Of a stretch of DNA of 64,000 nt, positions 1 to 21,359 are shown in pieces. Origin of the DNA: Escherichia coli DSM 30083 = JCM 1649 = ATCC 11775. GTDB lineage: Bacteria > Pseudomonadota > Gammaproteobacteria > Enterobacterales > Enterobacteriaceae. The stretch is taken from the NCBI RefSeq assembly GCF_003697165.2, contig NZ_CP033092.2, positions 434,001 through 498,000 of the forward strand, given 5' to 3'. The first letter of the stretch is position 1. Each line of letters begins with the position of its first letter. The translations under genes were made by a program, and so were the position numbers. The notes under the pieces were generated by a model. It was given only the letters and a program-made list of their open reading frames with translations. It was not told where the DNA came from and made no database searches.

Positions 1-354
<354 letters not shown>

Positions 355-374
355 TCAGGTCATTGAGCGATTGA

Positions 375-2770
<2,396 letters not shown>

Positions 2771-2783
2771 TTTTAGAGGATAA

Positions 2784-3065
<282 letters not shown>

Positions 3066-3070
3066 GGTAG

Positions 3071-4999
<1,929 letters not shown>

Positions 5000-5021
5000 T
5001 ACAGTACACTCTCTCGATACG

Positions 5022-5052
5022 AATAAACGGCTCAGAAATGAGCCGTTTATTT
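5022..5052 (+). terminator. Intrinsic terminator of the S10 operon
   Basis: A perfect 12-bp inverted repeat (ATAAACGGCTCA at 5023-5034, TGAGCCGTTTAT at 5039-5050) encloses a GAAA tetraloop and runs into a T-tract. It lies 23 nt after the rpsQ stop and just before the spc promoter. Confidence 0.93.
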
Positions 5053-5053
5053 T

Positions 5054-5093
5054 TTCTACCCATATCCTTGAAGCGGTGTTATAATGCCGCGCC
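5054..5093 (+). promoter_or_regulatory. spc operon promoter
   Basis: A consensus -10 box TATAAT lies at 5080-5085, followed by the GC-rich discriminator GCCGCGCC typical of stringently controlled promoters. The -35 element, 17 bp upstream (TACCCA), is weak, and the DNA just upstream is T-rich and could serve as an UP element. The position between the S10 terminator and rplN fits the known spc promoter. Confidence 0.8.
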
Positions 5094-5151
5094 CTCGATA
5101 TGGGGATTTTTAACGACCTGATTTTCGGGTCTCAGTAGTAGTTGACATTAG

Positions 5152-5535
<384 letters not shown>

Positions 5536-5545
5536 GGAGCGAATC

Positions 5546-6414
<869 letters not shown>

Positions 6415-6425
6415 GGTAGGGTTAC

Positions 6426-6734
<309 letters not shown>

Positions 6735-6761
6735 TTGTCACCAATTGAATCACGGGAGTAA

Positions 6762-8069
<1,308 letters not shown>

Positions 8070-8074
8070 GGTAG

Positions 8075-8770
<696 letters not shown>

Positions 8771-8773
8771 GAG

Positions 8774-9208
8774 ATGCGTTTAAATACTCTGTCTCCGGCC
8801 GAAGGCTCCAAAAAGGCGGGTAAACGCCTGGGTCGTGGTATCGGTTCTGGCCTCGGTAAAACCGGTGGTCGTGGTCACAAAGGTCAGAAATCTCGTTCTG
8901 GCGGTGGCGTACGTCGCGGTTTCGAGGGTGGTCAGATGCCTCTGTACCGTCGTCTGCCGAAATTCGGCTTCACTTCTCGTAAAGCAGCGATTACAGCCGA
9001 AGTTCGTCTGTCTGACCTGGCTAAAGTAGAAGGCGGTGTTGTAGACCTGAACACGCTGAAAGCGGCTAACATTATCGGTATCCAGATCGAGTTCGCGAAA
9101 GTGATCCTGGCTGGCGAAGTAACGACTCCGGTAACTGTTCGTGGCCTGCGTGTTACTAAAGGCGCTCGTGCTGCTATCGAAGCTGCTGGCGGTAAAATCG
9201 AGGAATAA
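8774..9208 (+). CDS. rplO: 50S ribosomal protein L15
   Basis: The 144-aa product begins [19 protein letters not shown]. The Gly- and Arg-rich extended region with [16 protein letters not shown] (residues about 32-47), which threads into 23S rRNA, is present. It is 3 nt after rpmD and 7 nt before secY. Confidence 0.98.
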
Positions 9209-9215
9209 GTAGCAG

Positions 9216-10695
<1,480 letters not shown>

Positions 10696-10713
10696 TTTTT
10701 TCGCATATTTTTC

Positions 10714-10749
10714 TTGCAAAGTTGGGTTGAGCTGGCTAGATTAGCCAGC
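10714..10749 (+). promoter_or_regulatory. alpha operon promoter overlapping a hairpin at the end of the spc operon
   Basis: TTGCAA at 10714-10719 and TAGATT at 10737-10742, 17 bp apart, form a sigma-70 promoter for rpsM-rpsK-rpsD-rpoA-rplQ. A perfect 8-bp inverted repeat (GCTGGCTA at 10731-10738, TAGCCAGC at 10742-10749) covers the -10 box, and AATCTTTT follows. The same bases therefore also look like a weak terminator or attenuator for transcripts arriving from the spc operon. Confidence 0.75.
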
Positions 10750-10754
10750 CAATC

Positions 10755-11198
<444 letters not shown>

Positions 11199-11211
11199 TC
11201 GGGGTGATTGA

Positions 11212-12258
<1,047 letters not shown>

Positions 12259-12283
12259 AGCTTAGTACCAAAGAGAGGACACA

Positions 12284-13273
12284 ATGCAGGGTTCTGTGAC
12301 AGAGTTTCTAAAACCGCGCCTGGTTGATATCGAGCAAGTGAGTTCGACGCACGCCAAGGTGACCCTTGAGCCTTTAGAGCGTGGCTTTGGCCATACTCTG
12401 GGTAACGCACTGCGCCGTATTCTGCTCTCATCGATGCCGGGTTGCGCGGTGACCGAGGTTGAGATTGATGGTGTACTACATGAGTACAGCACCAAAGAAG
12501 GCGTTCAGGAAGATATCCTGGAAATCCTGCTCAACCTGAAAGGGCTGGCGGTGAGAGTTCAGGGCAAAGATGAAGTTATTCTTACCTTGAATAAATCTGG
12601 CATTGGCCCTGTGACTGCAGCCGATATCACCCACGACGGTGATGTCGAAATCGTCAAGCCGCAGCACGTGATCTGCCACCTGACCGATGAGAACGCGTCT
12701 ATTAGCATGCGTATCAAAGTTCAGCGCGGTCGTGGTTATGTGCCGGCTTCTACCCGAATTCATTCGGAAGAAGATGAGCGCCCAATCGGCCGTCTGCTGG
12801 TCGACGCATGCTACAGCCCTGTGGAGCGTATTGCCTACAATGTTGAAGCAGCGCGTGTAGAACAGCGTACCGACCTGGACAAGCTGGTCATCGAAATGGA
12901 AACCAACGGCACAATCGATCCTGAAGAGGCGATTCGTCGTGCGGCAACCATTCTGGCTGAACAACTGGAAGCTTTCGTTGACTTACGTGATGTACGTCAG
13001 CCTGAAGTGAAAGAAGAGAAACCAGAGTTCGATCCGATCCTGCTGCGCCCTGTTGACGATCTGGAATTGACTGTCCGCTCTGCTAACTGCCTTAAAGCAG
13101 AAGCTATCCACTATATCGGTGATCTGGTACAGCGTACCGAGGTTGAGCTCCTTAAAACGCCTAACCTTGGTAAAAAATCTCTTACTGAGATTAAAGACGT
13201 GCTGGCTTCCCGTGGACTGTCTCTGGGCATGCGCCTGGAAAACTGGCCACCGGCAAGCATCGCTGACGAGTAA
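12284..13273 (+). CDS. rpoA: RNA polymerase alpha subunit
   Basis: The 329-aa product begins [19 protein letters not shown]. The amino-terminal domain (about residues 8-235) dimerises and nucleates core assembly. After a linker with [14 protein letters not shown], the carboxyl domain (about 249-329) holds the helix-hairpin-helix used for UP elements and activators (around [19 protein letters not shown]). Linkage to r-protein genes couples polymerase and ribosome synthesis. Confidence 0.98.
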
Positions 13274-13289
13274 CCGGATCACAGGTTAA

Positions 13290-13697
<408 letters not shown>

Positions 13698-13710
13698 TCT
13701 GAAGCAACGT

Positions 13711-13738
13711 AAAAAAACCCGCCCCGGCGGGTTTTTTT
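13711..13738 (+). terminator. Intrinsic terminator of the alpha operon
   Basis: A GC-rich hairpin (AAACCCGCC, CC loop, GGCGGGTTT) is flanked by an A-run and a T-run. It can work in both directions, but only the plus strand has an operon ending here. Confidence 0.93.
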
Positions 13739-13803
13739 ATACCCGTAGCATCCCCACTTATCTACAATAGCTGTACTCTTTTTATTCATCCCCTGGAGTA
13801 TTT

Positions 13804-14172
13804 ATGTGGTTACTTGACCAGTGGGCAGAGCGTCATATAGCAGAAGCGCAAGCGAAAGGTGAGTTTGATAACCTGGTAGGTAGCGGCGAACCATTGATAC
13901 TGGATGATGATTCTCATGTGCCACCGGAATTACGTGCGGGGTATCGCTTGCTGAAGAATGCTGGTTGCTTACCGCCAGAACTTGAGCATAGGAGGGAAGC
14001 AATACAGCTTCTGGATATTCTCAAAGGTATCCGTCATGATGATCCGCAATATCAAGAGGTTAGTCGTCGATTGTCATTACTGGAATTGAAGCTGCGACAA
14101 GCTGGATTGAGTACCGATTTTTTACGCGGCGATTATGCTGACAAGTTGTTGAACAAAATCAACGATAACTAG
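13804..14172 (+). CDS. yhdN: DUF1992 family protein YhdN
   Basis: The 122-aa product begins MWLLDQWAERHIAEAQAKG. The amino half carries the DUF1992 motif with GEFDNLVGSGEPLILDDDS (residues about 20-38), a module found with DnaJ-like proteins in eukaryotes, followed by a charged helical tail. I know of no established function. It lies 10 nt before zntR on the same strand and is probably cotranscribed with it. A CTGGAG ribosome-binding site is present. Confidence 0.9.
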   Translation: MWLLDQWAERHIAEAQAKGEFDNLVGSGEPLILDDDSHVPPELRAGYRLLKNAGCLPPELEHRREAIQLLDILKGIRHDDPQYQEVSRRLSLLELKLRQAGLSTDFLRGDYADKLLNKINDN

Positions 14173-14182
14173 TGGAGTATGT

Positions 14183-14608
14183 ATGTATCGCATTGGTGAG
14201 CTGGCAAAAATGGCGGAAGTAACACCCGACACGATTCGTTATTACGAAAAGCAGCAGATGATGGAGCATGAAGTACGCACCGAAGGTGGGTTTCGCCTGT
14301 ATACCGAAAGCGATCTCCAGCGATTGAAATTTATCCGCCATGCCAGACAACTAGGTTTCAGTCTGGAGTCGATCCGCGAGTTGCTGTCGATCCGTATCGA
14401 TCCGGAACACCATACCTGTCAGGAGTCAAAAGGCATTGTGCAGGAACGATTGCAGGAAGTCGAAGCTCGTATAGCCGAGTTGCAGAGTATGCAGCGTTCC
14501 TTGCAACGCCTTAATGATACCTGTTGTGGGACCGCCCATAGCAGTGTTTATTGCTCGATTCTTGAAGCTCTTGAACAAGGGGCGAGTGGCGTTAAGAGTG
14601 GCTGTTGA
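14183..14608 (+). CDS. zntR: Zinc-responsive MerR-family activator ZntR
   Basis: The 141-aa product begins MYRIGELAKMAEVTPDTIR, a MerR winged-helix domain, followed by a dimerisation helix (about residues 80-110) and a cysteine-rich metal loop (TCCGTAHSSVYC, plus a terminal C). ZntR senses excess zinc and activates zntA, the zinc-exporting ATPase, by DNA distortion. C79 and the CC pair near residues 114-115 are kept, so zinc binding should be intact. Confidence 0.95.
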   Translation: MYRIGELAKMAEVTPDTIRYYEKQQMMEHEVRTEGGFRLYTESDLQRLKFIRHARQLGFSLESIRELLSIRIDPEHHTCQESKGIVQERLQEVEARIAELQSMQRSLQRLNDTCCGTAHSSVYCSILEALEQGASGVKSGC

Positions 14609-14663
14609 TTTTTTGCACTGGCAGGATTACACTCGCGCCGTTAAATAACCAACTGGAGTTTTT

Positions 14664-14882
14664 ATGAGCCGATATCAGCATACTAAAGGGCAGATAAAGG
14701 ATAATGCGATAGAAGCATTACTACATGATCCCTTATTCCGACAGCGAGTAGAGAAAAATAAGAAAGGGAAAGGCAGTTACATGCGAAAAGGAAAACATGG
14801 CAATCGGGGGAACTGGGAGGCCAGTGGCAAGAAAGTAAATCACTTTTTTACCACTGGCCTTCTGCTTTCAGACGCTTGTTAA
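14664..14882 (+). CDS. arfA: Alternative ribosome-rescue factor A
   Basis: The 72-aa frame begins [19 protein letters not shown]. ArfA rescues stalled ribosomes by recruiting RF2 when tmRNA fails. The functional part is the first 50 or so residues with the basic [16 protein letters not shown] segment. The last residues, hydrophobic and ending in cysteine, are known to make the full protein unstable. The 3' part of the frame contains a strong hairpin (14818-14860) that yields a non-stop mRNA, so the active form is made only when trans-translation is impaired. It is convergent with mscL and overlaps its end by 4 nt. Confidence 0.95.
14818..14860 (+). promoter_or_regulatory. Hairpin inside arfA (RNase III / termination site)
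   Basis: AGGCCAGTGG at 14818-14827 pairs perfectly with CCACTGGCCT at 14851-14860 around a loop that contains further AAAGT/ACTTT-type pairing. It lies within the coding frame, before the stop at 14880-14882. In E. coli this hairpin leads to truncated, non-stop arfA transcripts that are targets of tmRNA. It may also end transcription arriving from mscL. Confidence 0.85.
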
Positions 14883-15292
14883 GAGCGGTTATTCTGCTCT
14901 TTCAGCAAATCACGAATTTCTGTCAGTAATACTTCTTCTTTAGTTGGTGCAGGTGTTGCTGCTGCTGGTTCTTCTTTTTTCCGATTCAGTTTGTTGATTA
15001 GCTTAATCGCCATAAAGATGGCAAAGGCTACTATCAGAAAATCAAAGACGTTTTGAATGAAGACACCGTAATGCATCACAACAGCAGGGATATCCCCTTG
15101 GGCCTCGCGTAGCGTGACAGCAAACTGTTTAAAGTCGATCCCGCCAATTAATAAGCCCAGAGGTGGCATGATGATATCGGCAACCAGTGAAGATACAATC
15201 TTCCCGAATGCCGCTCCGATAATGACACCCACTGCCAAATCCACCACGTTCCCGCGCATCGCAAATTCGCGAAATTCTTTAATAATGCTCAT
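14879..15292 (-). CDS. mscL: Large-conductance mechanosensitive channel
   Basis: The 137-aa product begins [21 protein letters not shown]1 (about residues 15-45, with [17 protein letters not shown]) forms the gate and TM2 lies around 75-100. The carboxyl helix bundle ends in [14 protein letters not shown]. MscL opens on osmotic downshock. The linker [11 protein letters not shown] is one residue longer than the K-12 form I recall. It is transcribed toward arfA. Confidence 0.96.
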
Positions 15293-15393
15293 GTTATTCT
15301 CCCTATGAAGCCGACAACCATAAGTCTAACAAATGTTAAGCCATTTTCCTGCCAGGAATGGATTTAATTAATCCTTAATAATCAAAGGGAAAT

Positions 15394-15419
15394 AATAAGG
15401 CGTCATTAGACGCCTTATT
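15394..15419 (-). terminator. Probable terminator after trkA
   Basis: AATAAGGCGTC at 15394-15404 pairs with GACGCCTTATT at 15409-15419 around an ATTA loop. It begins 2 nt after the trkA stop on the minus strand and is followed by a TTATT-rich tail with only a modest T-run, so termination may be partial ahead of mscL. Confidence 0.7.
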
Positions 15420-15421
15420 AA

Positions 15422-16798
15422 TTACAAGAAGAAAGGACTTGGCTGGAAGAGTCTTTCGACGTCGGTAATAAACTTTTTATCTGTGAGGAACATAATTACG
15501 TGATCGCCTTGCTCAATGCGCAGATTGTCATTGGCAATCATCACATCGTTTCCACGTACCACCGCTCCAATAATCGTTCCTGGCGGTAGCTTGATTTCGT
15601 CAATGACTCTGCCGACAACGCGTGAGGTGCTTTCATCACCGTGAGCAACGGCTTCAATAGCTTCTGCTACGCCGCGGCGTAATGAGGAAACACCAACAAT
15701 ATCTGCTTTTCGCACATGGCTAAGCAACGCAGAAATAGTTGCTTGTTGTGGTGAAATCGCAATATCGATCACGCTCCCCTGAACCAGATCCACATAAGCG
15801 CGACGTTGGATCAATACCATCACCTTTTTCGCACCCATACGTTTGGCAAGCATGGCGGACATGATATTGGCCTCGTCATCGTTGGTGACGGCAATAAACA
15901 GATCAACTTGATCGATATGTTCTTCGGCCAGCAGTTCTTGATCCGACGCATCACCAAAAAAGACGATCGTATTCTGCAACTTTTCCGCCAGTTCGGCAGC
16001 GCGCTGCTGATTACGTTCGATGAGTTTAACGCTGTAATCTTTTTCCAGACGACGCGCCAGCCCTGCACCGATATTACCGCCACCAACCAGCATGATCCGC
16101 TTATACGGTTTTTCCAGTCGCTGTAATTCACTCATCACCGCGCGGATATGCTGTGAAGCGGCAATAAAGAACACTTCATCACCAGCTTCAACAATGGTCG
16201 AACCTTGCGGACGAATGGGGCGATCGTGGCGGAAAATTGCTGCCACACGAGTATCGATATGTGGCATATGTTCGCGCATGGTCGAAAGTGCATTACCAAT
16301 CAGCGGGCCGCCATAATAGGCTTTAACCACAGCCAGGCTGACTTTACCCTCAGCGAAGTTCACCACCTGCAATGCGCCGGGATACTCAATCAGTCGGTAA
16401 ATATTATCGATAACCAACTGCTCTGGTGCGATCAGATGATCAATCGGAACAGCATCTGAATGAAATAGCTTATCGGCATCGCGCACGTAGTCTGGTGAGC
16501 GGATACGAGCGATGCGATTAGGGGTGTTGAAAAGTGAGTAGGCTACCTGGCAGGCAACCATATTGGTTTCATCTGAACTGGTTACAGCAACCAGCATATC
16601 GGCGTCGTCGGCACCTGCCTCCCGCAATACGCGTGGATGAGAGCCATGCCCCTGCACGACTCGCAGGTCAAATTTATCCTGTAAGGTCCGCAGACGCTCA
16701 CCGTTGGTATCGACAACAGTAATATCGTTGTTCTCGCCAACCAGGTTTTCCGCCAGTGTGCCGCCAACCTGGCCGGCACCCAGAATGATAATTTTCAT
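15422..16798 (-). CDS. trkA: Trk potassium-uptake system NAD-binding subunit TrkA
   Basis: The 458-aa product begins MKIIILGAGQVGGTLAENL. It has two tandem RCK units, each a Rossmann TrkA-N domain plus a TrkA-C domain. The dinucleotide motifs are GAGQVGGTLAENL near residue 7 and VGGGNIGAGLARRLE near residue 235. TrkA is a peripheral inner-membrane regulator that controls TrkH/TrkG potassium channels through nucleotide binding. It is the last gene of the def-fmt-rsmB-trkA cluster, 21 nt after rsmB. Confidence 0.97.
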   Translation of the reverse strand: MKIIILGAGQVGGTLAENLVGENNDITVVDTNGERLRTLQDKFDLRVVQGHGSHPRVLREAGADDADMLVAVTSSDETNMVACQVAYSLFNTPNRIARIRSPDYVRDADKLFHSDAVPIDHLIAPEQLVIDNIYRLIEYPGALQVVNFAEGKVSLAVVKAYYGGPLIGNALSTMREHMPHIDTRVAAIFRHDRPIRPQGSTIVEAGDEVFFIAASQHIRAVMSELQRLEKPYKRIMLVGGGNIGAGLARRLEKDYSVKLIERNQQRAAELAEKLQNTIVFFGDASDQELLAEEHIDQVDLFIAVTNDDEANIMSAMLAKRMGAKKVMVLIQRRAYVDLVQGSVIDIAISPQQATISALLSHVRKADIVGVSSLRRGVAEAIEAVAHGDESTSRVVGRVIDEIKLPPGTIIGAVVRGNDVMIANDNLRIEQGDHVIMFLTDKKFITDVERLFQPSPFFL

Positions 16799-16819
16799 CA
16801 GTCGCGACCCGTTATCTCA

Positions 16820-18109
16820 TCACTTTTTGATTAGCTTAGCGTAAAAGAAGCCGTCGCCCTCTTCGGCACCGGGCAAATTTTGTTTACCCGGTTGCTCTGG
16901 TGTTCCTGTTTCGCAAAGTTCGGCATCAGCGGTACGTTGCAAAAAGGCTTTAATCTGCAGGCTATTCTCTTCCGGTAACATCGAACAGGTGGCATAGACC
17001 AGGGTTCCTCCGGATTTTAAATGCGACCAGATGGCGTCGAGAATTTCAGACTGCAACTGCGCGAGTTCTGGGATATCGCGATCGCGGCGTAACCATTTAA
17101 TATCCGGATGGCGACGAATTACACCAGTTGCCGAACAAGGTGCATCTAATAAAATGCGATCGAACTGTTGCTCACCACACCATTGGGAAGGGTAACGGCC
17201 ATCACCTTGTTTTACGGTTGCCTTCATACCAAGGCGTTTTAAATTGTCGTAAACGCGAGAGAGGCGCTGCTCATCAATATCGACCGCCAGAACTTGCGCC
17301 TCTGGAGCAACCTCAAGAATATGCGTTGTTTTACCGCCTGGGGCGGCGCAAAGATCCAGAATGTGTTCACCATTTTGTGGAGCAAGCCAGGTCATGCAAC
17401 CTTGTGCTGAAGCATCCTGAACGGTAACCCATCCTTCTTCAAAACCGGGTAGCGCATGAACAGGTGCAGGTGTTTCCAGCTGTACAGCATCAGGGTAATC
17501 CGCATGCGGGAAACCTTTCATTCCTGCTTCATCCAGCAATGCAAGCCAGCTGTCGCGGGAATGATGCGTACGATTAACGCGCAGCCACATTGGCGGACGC
17601 TGGTTATTGGCTTCGACGATGGATTGCCACTGCTCGGGATACGCCTTTTGCAGACGCTTCAGCAACCAGGAAGGATGCAGATAACGTGCATCACTGGCAT
17701 TAAACTCGGCTAATAACTCATCTTGCTGACGCTGGAACTGACGTAATACACCGTTAATCAATCCCTTAAGTTGCGGGCGCTTAATTGCAACTGCGCCTTC
17801 AACCGTTTCAGCCAGCGCGGCATGAGGTGGAATGCGGGTATAAAGCAGTTGATACAAACCAACCATAATCAGGTAATGAACAGTACGCTGTTTGCCTGTC
17901 ATCGGACGGGCCATTAGCTTATTAATCAGCCAGTCTAACTGTGAGAGCGTACGCAGTACGCCAAAGCATAACTCCTGGAGAAGAGCTTTATCTTTATCGG
18001 AAACTTTTTGCTGGAGCGGTGGCAGAATGTTGCTCAGTGATTGCCCTTGCTCAACGACTTGTTCAATGGCCTGGGCCGCCATGCTACGTAAATTACGTTG
18101 TTTTTTCAT
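16820..18109 (-). CDS. rsmB: 16S rRNA m5C967 methyltransferase RsmB
   Basis: The 429-aa product begins MKKQRNLRSMAAQAIEQVV. An amino-terminal NusB-like domain (about residues 1-140) is followed by a Rossmann methyltransferase domain with the SAM motif LDLCAAPGGKTTHILE (about residue 250). The two motif cysteines lie in LDAPCSATG and YATCSMLPEEN. It methylates C967 of 16S rRNA. The length equals that of the K-12 protein. Confidence 0.97.
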   Translation of the reverse strand: MKKQRNLRSMAAQAIEQVVEQGQSLSNILPPLQQKVSDKDKALLQELCFGVLRTLSQLDWLINKLMARPMTGKQRTVHYLIMVGLYQLLYTRIPPHAALAETVEGAVAIKRPQLKGLINGVLRQFQRQQDELLAEFNASDARYLHPSWLLKRLQKAYPEQWQSIVEANNQRPPMWLRVNRTHHSRDSWLALLDEAGMKGFPHADYPDAVQLETPAPVHALPGFEEGWVTVQDASAQGCMTWLAPQNGEHILDLCAAPGGKTTHILEVAPEAQVLAVDIDEQRLSRVYDNLKRLGMKATVKQGDGRYPSQWCGEQQFDRILLDAPCSATGVIRRHPDIKWLRRDRDIPELAQLQSEILDAIWSHLKSGGTLVYATCSMLPEENSLQIKAFLQRTADAELCETGTPEQPGKQNLPGAEEGDGFFYAKLIKK

Positions 18110-18127
18110 AAGTATAAATATAAAGAT

Positions 18128-18144
18128 GCCCGGTAAGACCGGGC
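18128..18144 (-). promoter_or_regulatory. Short GC hairpin between fmt and rsmB
   Basis: GCCCGGT at 18128-18134 and ACCGGGC at 18138-18144 form a perfect 7-bp stem with a 3-nt loop in the 51-nt gap between the two genes. No T-run follows on the minus strand, so it is more likely an mRNA-stability or attenuation element than a full terminator. Its function is unknown. Confidence 0.45.
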
Positions 18145-18160
18145 TTAGAAGAGTGGACTA

Positions 18161-19108
18161 TCAGGCCAGACGGTTGCCCGGTACAAACCATTCCCGACGA
18201 GAATTCAGGAGGTCTTGCACGCTCATCGCTTTCTTACCTGCAGGTTGCATTGAGAGCAGATTCAGGATGCCATCACCTGTCGCTACCTGAATGCCTTGTT
18301 TATTGGCTTCAAGGATTGTTCCTGGCGCAGCCTTTGTTGTCGTATCGATGACAGATGCTTTCCAGACTTTAACCGGCTGCCCTTCAATTTCCAGCCAGCT
18401 CATTGGCCATGGATTGAAAGCGCGAATGCAACGTTCAAGCTGTGCTGCCGAAAGTGACCAGTCAATACGCGCTTCTTCTTTACTCAACTTTTCGGCGTAA
18501 GTGACAAGAGTTTCGTCCTGAACTTCTGGTTTCGCCGTGCCGTCTGCCAGTTGTTTCAACGTAGTAATAAGCCCTTGTGGGCCAAGCTCTGCCAGTTTGT
18601 CGTACAGCGTACCACTGGTATCTTCTGCAGTAATCGGGCAGGAGAGCTTATAAAGCATGTCACCGGTGTCTAAACCAACATCCATTTGCATAATGGTCAC
18701 ACCAGTTTCTGCATCACCCGCCCATAGTGAGCGTTGGATTGGTGCAGCACCGCGCCAGCGTGGCAGCAGTGAACCATGAACGTTGATACAGCCAAGACGC
18801 GGCATCTCCAGCACAGCTTTAGGCAGAATTAAACCATAGGCGACGACGACCATAACATCAGCCTGCAGATCGGCGACCAGTTGCTGGTTTTCTTGTGGAC
18901 GCAGGGAAACAGGTTGAAAAACGGGCAGACCTTTGTCCTCAGCCAGAACTTTAACCGGGCTGGGCATCAGTTTTTTACCGCGTCCTGCCGGTCGGTCTGG
19001 CTGGGTAAACACGCCAACGATGTTATGACCAGAAGACAACAGCGCGTCGAGATGACGCGCTGCAAAGTCAGGTGTACCCGCAAAAATAATACGTAGTGAT
19101 TCTGACAC
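18161..19108 (-). CDS. fmt: Methionyl-tRNA formyltransferase
   Basis: The 315-aa product begins [19 protein letters not shown]. The formyltransferase signature [15 protein letters not shown] lies around residues 110-124, and an OB-like tRNA-binding domain forms the carboxyl third. Fmt formylates Met-tRNA(fMet) for initiation. It is 14 nt after def, the deformylase that removes the same formyl group. Confidence 0.97.
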
Positions 19109-19122
19109 GTTAATTCTTATCC

Positions 19123-19632
19123 TTAAGCCCGGGCTTTCAGACGATCCAGTTTTTCAACTTTCTGACGAATACGTTGTTGTTTCAGCGGTGACAGATAATC
19201 CATAAACAGTTTGCCGACCAGGTGATCCATCTCATGCTGAATACAGATGGCTAACAGACCGTCTGCTTCCAGTTCAAATGGTTTACCGTCGCGGTCCAGG
19301 GCGCGAATTTTAACTTTCTCTGCGCGTGGCACTAAAGCACGTTGTTCAGGGATCGACAGGCAACCTTCTTCAATGCCTGTTTCGCCGCTTTTTTCTAAAA
19401 GCTCCGGATTGATTAACACCAGCCGTTCGTCACGGTTTTCCGAAACATCAATTACAATGATACGTTGATGGATATCAACCTGGGTTGCCGCCAGGCCAAT
19501 ACCTTCTTCTGCGTACATCGTCTCGAACATATCATCGACGATACGCTGAATTTCTGCATTCACTTCTTCTACCGGTTTAGCAACTTTGCGAAGCCGCTCG
19601 TCCGGAATATGTAACACTTGCAAAACTGACAT
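19123..19632 (-). CDS. def: Peptide deformylase
   Basis: The 169-aa product begins [19 protein letters not shown]. All three metal and active-site motifs are intact: GIGLAATQV (about residues 43-51), EEGCLSIP with the metal-binding cysteine (about 87-94), and QHEMDHL with the HExxH histidines (about 131-137). It removes the formyl group from nascent proteins. It is divergent from dprA, with a 129-nt shared upstream region. Confidence 0.98.
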
Positions 19633-19761
19633 AAATCTCCAGAGATGTGTTCAGGAGTTAGAAAGATTATTTCTTCTATTCTAGACAAATCCCCCTCTGA
19701 TTGACAGCATCACTGACCAATCGCAAAGATTGCTAAGGCTGCTTATGGCAGGGAGATAAGG

Positions 19762-20886
19762 ATGGTTGATACAGAAATTTGGCTGCGTTTAATTAGCATC
19801 AGCAGCTTGTATGGCGATGATATGGTCCGTATAGCTCACTGGCTGGCAAAACAGTCGCATATTGATGCGGTTGTATTGCAGCAAACAGGGCTTACATTGC
19901 GGCAGGCACAACGCTTTCTTTCATTTCCGCGAAAGAGTATCGAAAGCTCACTTTGTTGGTTGGAGCAACCCAACCATCATTTAATCCCTGCGGACAGCGA
20001 ATTTTATCCTCCTCAACTTCTGGCGACGACAGATTACCCCGGCGCACTGTTTGTTGAAGGAGAACTGCACGCGTTGCATTCATTTCAGCTTGCCGTAGTG
20101 GGGAGTCGGGCGCATTCATGGTATGGCGAGCGATGGGGACGATTATTTTGCGAAACTCTGGCGACGCGTGGAGTGACAATTACGAGTGGACTGGCGCGTG
20201 GAATCGATGGTGTGGCGCATAAAGCGGCCTTACAGGTAAATGGCGTTAGCATTGCTGTATTGGGGAATGGACTTAATACCATTCATCCCCGCCGCCATGC
20301 TCCACTGGCTGCCAGTCTACTTGAGCAAGGTGGTGCTCTCGTCTCGGAATTTCCCCTCGATGTTCCACCCCTTGCTTACAATTTCCCACGAAGAAATCGC
20401 ATTATCAGTGGTCTAAGTAAAGGTGTACTGGTGGTGGAAGCGGCTTTGCGCAGTGGTTCGCTGGTGACAGCACGTTGTGCGCTTGAGCAGGGGCGTGAAG
20501 TTTTTGCTTTGCCAGGTCCAATAGGGAATCCGGGAAGCGAAGGGCCTCACTGGTTAATAAAACAAGGTGCGATTCTTGTGACGGAACCGGAAGAAATTCT
20601 GGAAAACTTGCAATTTGGATTGCACTGGTTGCCAGACGCCCCTGAAAATTCATTTTATTCACCAGATCAGGAAGACGTGGCATTGCCATTTCCTGAGCTC
20701 CTGGCTAACGTAGGAGATGAGGTAACACCTGTTGACGTCGTCGCTGAACGTGCCGGCCAACCTGTGCCAGAGGTAGTTACTCAACTACTCGAACTGGAGT
20801 TAGCAGGATGGATCGCAGCTGTACCCGGCGGCTATGTCCGATTGAGGAGGGCATGCCATGTTCGACGTACTAATGTATTTGTTTGA
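19762..20886 (+). CDS. dprA: DNA-protecting protein DprA (Smf)
   Basis: The 374-aa product begins [19 protein letters not shown]. It has an amino-terminal SAM-like region, a Rossmann DprA core with [16 protein letters not shown] (about residues 152-167), and a carboxyl winged helix. The family binds single-stranded DNA and loads RecA in natural transformation; its job in E. coli is unclear. The 3' end overlaps the start of smg by 29 nt. Confidence 0.95.
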
Positions 20887-21331
20887 AACCTATATTCACA
20901 CAGAAGCTGAGTTGCGTGTGGATCAAGACAAACTTGAACAGGATCTTACCGACGCAGGATTTGATCGAGAAGATATCTACAATGCCCTGCTTTGGCTGGA
21001 AAAGCTTGCGGATTATCAGGAAGGACTGGCAGAACCGATGCAACTGGCCTCTGATCCACTCTCCATGCGTATTTATACCCCTGAAGAGTGTGAAAGACTG
21101 GATGCCAGCTGTCGTGGTTTTCTGCTTTTCCTTGAGCAAATTCAGGTGCTTAACCTTGAAACCCGTGAAATGGTGATAGAGCGAGTGCTCGCGCTGGATA
21201 CCGCTGAGTTCGACCTGGAAGACCTGAAATGGGTAATCCTGATGGTGTTGTTCAATATTCCGGGCTGCGAAAATGCGTACCAGCAAATGGAAGAATTACT
21301 CTTTGAAGTGAATGAAGGTATGCTGCATTAA
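20858..21331 (+). CDS. smg: DUF494 family protein Smg
   Basis: The 157-aa acidic, helical product begins [19 protein letters not shown]. It belongs to the Smg/DUF494 family, which has no firm biochemical function that I know. The start codon lies inside dprA (29-nt overlap) behind GAGGAGGGC, so coupling with dprA is likely. Confidence 0.92.
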
Positions 21332-21359
21332 TCATTTCTTTAATTCAGCATAAGTAGTT

